From: DATLTV01 sp035533375
Lineage (GTDB): Bacteria; Patescibacteriota; Minisyncoccia; UBA6257; 2-01-FULL-56-20
DNA length: 7,558 nucleotides
NCBI GenBank assembly: GCA_035533375.1
Contig: DATLTV010000080.1
Location: 1 to 7,558, forward strand
Direction: 5' to 3'
Positions 5,432 to 7,558 of this stretch are shown piece by piece. A program made the position numbers and the translations under genes. The notes beneath the pieces were generated by a model. It had not been told where the DNA came from and made no database searches. It worked only from the letters and a program-made list of their open reading frames with translations. Within the stretch, counting starts at the first letter, position 1, and every line of letters begins with the position of its first letter.

Positions 5432-6958
5432 TTATTTCCCCAAAAAATCAGTTATTGCCTCCTTCAATTTATTTTCGACCGGTTCCGGAAATTCGCCGCT
5501 TTCACGCATAGGTTTCAGGATATCGTTCTCGTGGAGCTTTTCGAGATAGTCGAGAAGGGCGGCTTCCGTCTTGCGCACGTCCGCCACCTCCACTTTCTCG
5601 AAGTAATTATTGAGCACCGCATAGAAAATACAGACCTGTTTTTCGAAAGGAACGGGGGAGAGGTCGTCCTGCTTCAGCACTTCGTTGATCTTCTGGCCGT
5701 GCAAAATGCGCTTGCGCGTCGTTTCGTCCACGTCCGTCGCGAACTGTGCGAACGCCTGGAGTTCGCGGAATTGCGCGTGCGCGAGGCGCAGCTTACCCGC
5801 CACTTTCTTCATCGCTTTCGTCTGCGCGGCGGAACCGACGCGCGAGACCGAGATGCCGACGTTCAGTGCGGGCCGCTGGCCCTGGTTGAAGAGGTCGGTT
5901 TCGAGGAAGATCTGGCCGTCCGTGATGGAGATGATGTTCGTGGGAATATAAGCCGTGACGTCGCCGAGTTGGGTTTCGACGATGGGGAGTGCGGTCAAGG
6001 AGCCGCCGCCTTTTTCTTTGGAAAGTTTCGCGGCGCGCTCCAAAAGGCGCGAGTGGAGATAGAAAACGTCGCCCGGGTACGCTTCGCGGCCCGGCGGGCG
6101 GCGGAGGAGAAGCGATATCTGGCGGTAGGCCCAGGCGTGTTTCGAGAGATCGTCGTAGACGATGAGCGCGTCCTGTCCCTTGTCGCGGAAGTATTCGCCG
6201 ATGGCGCAGCCGGCATACGGCGCGAGGTACCACAAAGCGGCGGGGGAAGAAGCCGGCGCGGAGACGACGATGCTGTATTTCAGCGCGCCGAATTTTTTGA
6301 GCGTCTCCGCAATCTTTACGACTTTCGATTCTTTCTGGCCGATTGCGACATAAATGCAGATTGGCGTTTTGCGGCCCTTGTCATTCAGTTGATTCAAAAT
6401 GGTATCGAGCGCGATGGCGGTTTTTCCGGTTCCGCGGTCGCCGATTACGAGCTCGCGCTGGCCGCGGCCGATCGGGATCATGGCGTCAATGGCTTTTATA
6501 CCCGTGTGTACCGGCGCGTTCACGGATTCTCGTTCCAGGACCGATGGCGCGCGGGCTTCGAGGGGATTGCGCTGCGGTTTCACTCCTTTTTTGAAAAGGT
6601 CGCCCAAGCCGTCGAGCGGTTTGCCCAACGGGTCGATCACGCGGCCCACGAGTTCGTCGCCGACCTCGATCGAAAGGATTTCTTTCGTGCGCTTTACGGT
6701 GTCGCCGACCTCGATCGACAAAAAATCGTCGAGAACGAGCGCGCCGATCGATTCTTCCTCGAGGCTCAGGGCGAGCGCCGCCCGCGGTCCTTTTGCGGAC
6801 TCGATAATTAAAATTTCCTGGCTCACGGCGTTGCGCAGCCCCATGATCTTCACGATGCCGTCGCCCACTTCAAGGACGCGGCCGACCTCCTGCCATTCCG
6901 GATTTTCTTTGTAGCCCTCGATCTCGCGTTTTAACTTTTCTATTATTTCGTATGACAT
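5432..6958 (-). CDS. atpA: F1Fo ATP synthase subunit alpha
   Basis: A 508-residue alpha subunit that carries the non-catalytic nucleotide site and supplies the arginine finger to the beta site. Seen: beta-barrel EVGRVLEVGDGIVKIMGL (24-41); Walker A GDRGTGKT (173-180, Lys179); IYVAIGQKESKV (202-213); Walker B ALIVYDD (264-270); LLLRRPPGREAYPGDVFYLHSRLLER; and the signature PALNVGISVSRVGSAAQ (363-379) with arginine finger Arg373. The open frame extends 24 codons upstream to 7030, but those codons translate a palindromic repeat (6969-7030). ATG at 6958, giving MSYEIIEKLK, is therefore the correct start and yields a normal family length (about 500-513). No SD is visible before it, only an A-rich stretch. 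Membrane-associated on the cytoplasmic side as part of F1. Confidence 0.98.
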   Translation of the reverse strand: MSYEIIEKLKREIEGYKENPEWQEVGRVLEVGDGIVKIMGLRNAVSQEILIIESAKGPRAALALSLEEESIGALVLDDFLSIEVGDTVKRTKEILSIEVGDELVGRVIDPLGKPLDGLGDLFKKGVKPQRNPLEARAPSVLERESVNAPVHTGIKAIDAMIPIGRGQRELVIGDRGTGKTAIALDTILNQLNDKGRKTPICIYVAIGQKESKVVKIAETLKKFGALKYSIVVSAPASSPAALWYLAPYAGCAIGEYFRDKGQDALIVYDDLSKHAWAYRQISLLLRRPPGREAYPGDVFYLHSRLLERAAKLSKEKGGGSLTALPIVETQLGDVTAYIPTNIISITDGQIFLETDLFNQGQRPALNVGISVSRVGSAAQTKAMKKVAGKLRLAHAQFRELQAFAQFATDVDETTRKRILHGQKINEVLKQDDLSPVPFEKQVCIFYAVLNNYFEKVEVADVRKTEAALLDYLEKLHENDILKPMRESGEFPEPVENKLKEAITDFLGK

Positions 6959-6968
6959 TGTTTTTTCG

Positions 6969-7030
6969 TTGTCATCCTGAGCGAAGCGAAGGATCTTTGC
7001 GGAGATTCCTCGCTGCGCTCGGAATGACAA
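6969..7030. repeat. Dispersed palindromic repeat between atpH and atpA
   Basis: Two 28-nt arms (6969-6996 and 7003-7030) are inverted copies matching at 23 of 28 positions, with a 6-nt loop TTGCGG. Two of the five mismatches are G-U wobbles in the leftward transcript, so a strong RNA hairpin is expected. The outer ends are TTGTCAT/ATGACAA and the core is GAGCGAAGCGA / TCGCTGCGCTC. I recognise this as a type of palindrome scattered between genes in many bacterial genomes; its leftward translation gives the familiar spurious peptide pieces FRAQRGIS and RFAQDDN. It fills most of the 76-bp gap and reads open into atpA. Confidence 0.9.
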
Positions 7031-7034
7031 ACGG

Positions 7035-7412
7035 TTAACCGAACAGTTTATCTAATTTGCTTTTCATCGACCCGTCGAATTCGCGTTCGTCATCCACGAA
7101 GATCCGGATGCCGGCGATGAGCGTGGGATCGATCCGTTCCTGGATCACGTCCCGTTCTTTCGCGAACCCTGCGGCGATCTTGCGCTGGTCCGGCGTGAGG
7201 CGCCGGGCGGATTCGATGACGACCTTGCGAATGCCTTCCTTGCCGCGTGCCATGCGCGTCGCCTTCTCGAGGATCTTCCGCATATGGGATTCGTCGCCGT
7301 TCCTGCGGACAAGCGCCTTGAACCGGTCGGCGAACGCATCGGCGTCTTTCGTGCTCGCGGCTTTCATCGCCTCGACGAGCACTTTTGCGTATAGATGCGC
7401 GGGGTATTTCAT
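7035..7412 (-). CDS. atpH: F1Fo ATP synthase subunit delta, short form
   Basis: A 125-residue delta (OSCP-like) subunit that joins the top of F1 to the b-subunit peripheral stalk. The C-terminal part is diagnostic: RIDPTLIAGIRIFVDD (93-108) followed by DGSMKSKLDKL (113-123), the conserved last segment that contacts subunit b. The N-terminal part begins with PAHLYAKVLVEAM, as usual for the F1-binding helical bundle. The family normally has about 175-180 residues; here the N-terminal bundle and linker are compressed to roughly 90 residues. The frame is clean and neighbours are in the standard order, so this is a reduced subunit rather than a fragment. No SD is seen before the ATG. It lies 36 bp after atpF. 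Confidence 0.88.
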   Translation of the reverse strand: MKYPAHLYAKVLVEAMKAASTKDADAFADRFKALVRRNGDESHMRKILEKATRMARGKEGIRKVVIESARRLTPDQRKIAAGFAKERDVIQERIDPTLIAGIRIFVDDEREFDGSMKSKLDKLFG

Positions 7413-7424
7413 AATAAACCGGGA

Positions 7425-7440
7425 GTAATTACGTAATTAC
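7425..7440. repeat. Tandem self-palindromic octamer in the atpF/atpH gap
   Basis: GTAATTAC is itself a perfect palindrome and occurs twice head to tail (7425-7432, 7433-7440), making a 16-bp palindrome in the 36-bp spacer. A third AATTAC lies at 7451-7456 across the atpF stop region. It could form a short cruciform or bind a dimeric protein, but nothing in the sequence shows which, if either. Confidence 0.55.
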
Positions 7441-7448
7441 CAATGTAC

Positions 7449-7558
7449 TCAATTACTAATTTGCTTGATTGCTTTTTCGATGAGCGCATCATCAATCGCC
7501 TGAGGCGCGAGCTCGACCGTTTTTGCAATGGCGGACCGGACGAGTTTCGCCGCTTCTT
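7449..7558 (-). CDS. atpF: F1Fo ATP synthase subunit b, C-terminal end (partial)
   Basis: Only the last 36 codons are in the window; the gene continues past its right edge. The leftward frame reads EAAKLVRSAIAKTVELAPQA and ends ALIEKAIKQISN, then TGA (7449-7451). This is the amphipathic C-terminal helix of the peripheral stalk b subunit, which docks on delta. The identification rests on this helix pattern and on position directly before atpH, the standard order. The membrane anchor and dimerisation region cannot be seen. Confidence 0.8.
   Translation of the reverse strand, partial: EAAKLVRSAIAKTVELAPQAIDDALIEKAIKQISN

Noticed and set aside
5531..6811. 426-codon plus-strand open frame opposite atpA
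   Set aside because: It is antisense to an unmistakable AtpA. The translation is rich in Arg, Phe and Glu with no recognisable domain, and arises from the GC-biased codon use of atpA.
6959..7030. 24-residue N-terminal extension of AtpA from ATG at 7030
   Set aside because: It is the translation of a dispersed palindrome and not part of the alpha family N-terminus.
1..7558. CRISPR array, tRNA, rRNA or transposase gene
   Set aside because: No regularly spaced direct repeats, no tRNA-like cloverleaf with a CCA-type end, no rRNA core sequence and no transposase-like frame were seen. The cloverleaf-like repeat at 2774-2869 lacks tRNA consensus positions.

Overview
The window is a compact bacterial stretch dominated by a leftward (minus-strand) F1Fo ATP synthase operon. 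Read in the direction of transcription it holds the 3' end of atpF (b subunit), then atpH (delta), atpA (alpha), atpG (gamma), atpD (beta) and atpC (epsilon). Eight bases after atpC comes a small beta-carbonic-anhydrase-like gene. To the left are a convergent plus-strand gene, also with a beta-carbonic-anhydrase-like zinc-site pattern, and a minus-strand glycoside hydrolase family 1 (GH1) beta-glycosidase, transcribed divergently from it.

Organism: the standard code is used (TGA is a stop), so this is not a lineage that reads TGA as glycine. Delta (125 aa) is very short and epsilon (82 aa) lacks its C-terminal helical domain. GH1 is a trimmed 404 aa version. Most genes lack a Shine-Dalgarno (SD) sequence, and the spacers carry dispersed palindromic repeats. 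Together these fit a reduced-genome bacterium, most likely a Patescibacteria/CPR (Parcubacteria-type) member with fairly GC-rich coding sequence. This assignment is an inference from style, not a marker-gene result.

Layout: 1-45 is a stem-loop and a small tandem duplication behind the GH1 gene. 46-1260 is GH1 (-). 1261-1370 is a divergent promoter region. 1371-1937 is the first CA-like gene (+), followed by a clear rho-independent terminator whose U-tract runs into the stop codon of the facing gene. 1972-2466 is the second CA-like gene (-). 2475-7558 is the atp operon (-).

The main anomaly lies in the spacers. All five gaps inside the atp operon (36, 76, 108, 126 and 152 bp) contain inverted repeats of at least four types, while the atpC/CA-like junction is only 8 bp. 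Two of the repeats (6969-7030 and 2774-2869) look like dispersed palindromic families seen in many bacteria. The first creates a false 24-residue N-terminal extension of AtpA. The two hairpins flanking atpG resemble each other, and a solo half-copy lies in the GH1 promoter region.

Functionally, F1 genes for all five subunits are present and catalytic residues are intact in alpha and beta, so a working rotary ATPase is expected. I see no entirely new defence or mobile system here. The strongest leads are the pair of convergent CA-like proteins and the inverted-repeat-filled spacers of the atp operon.
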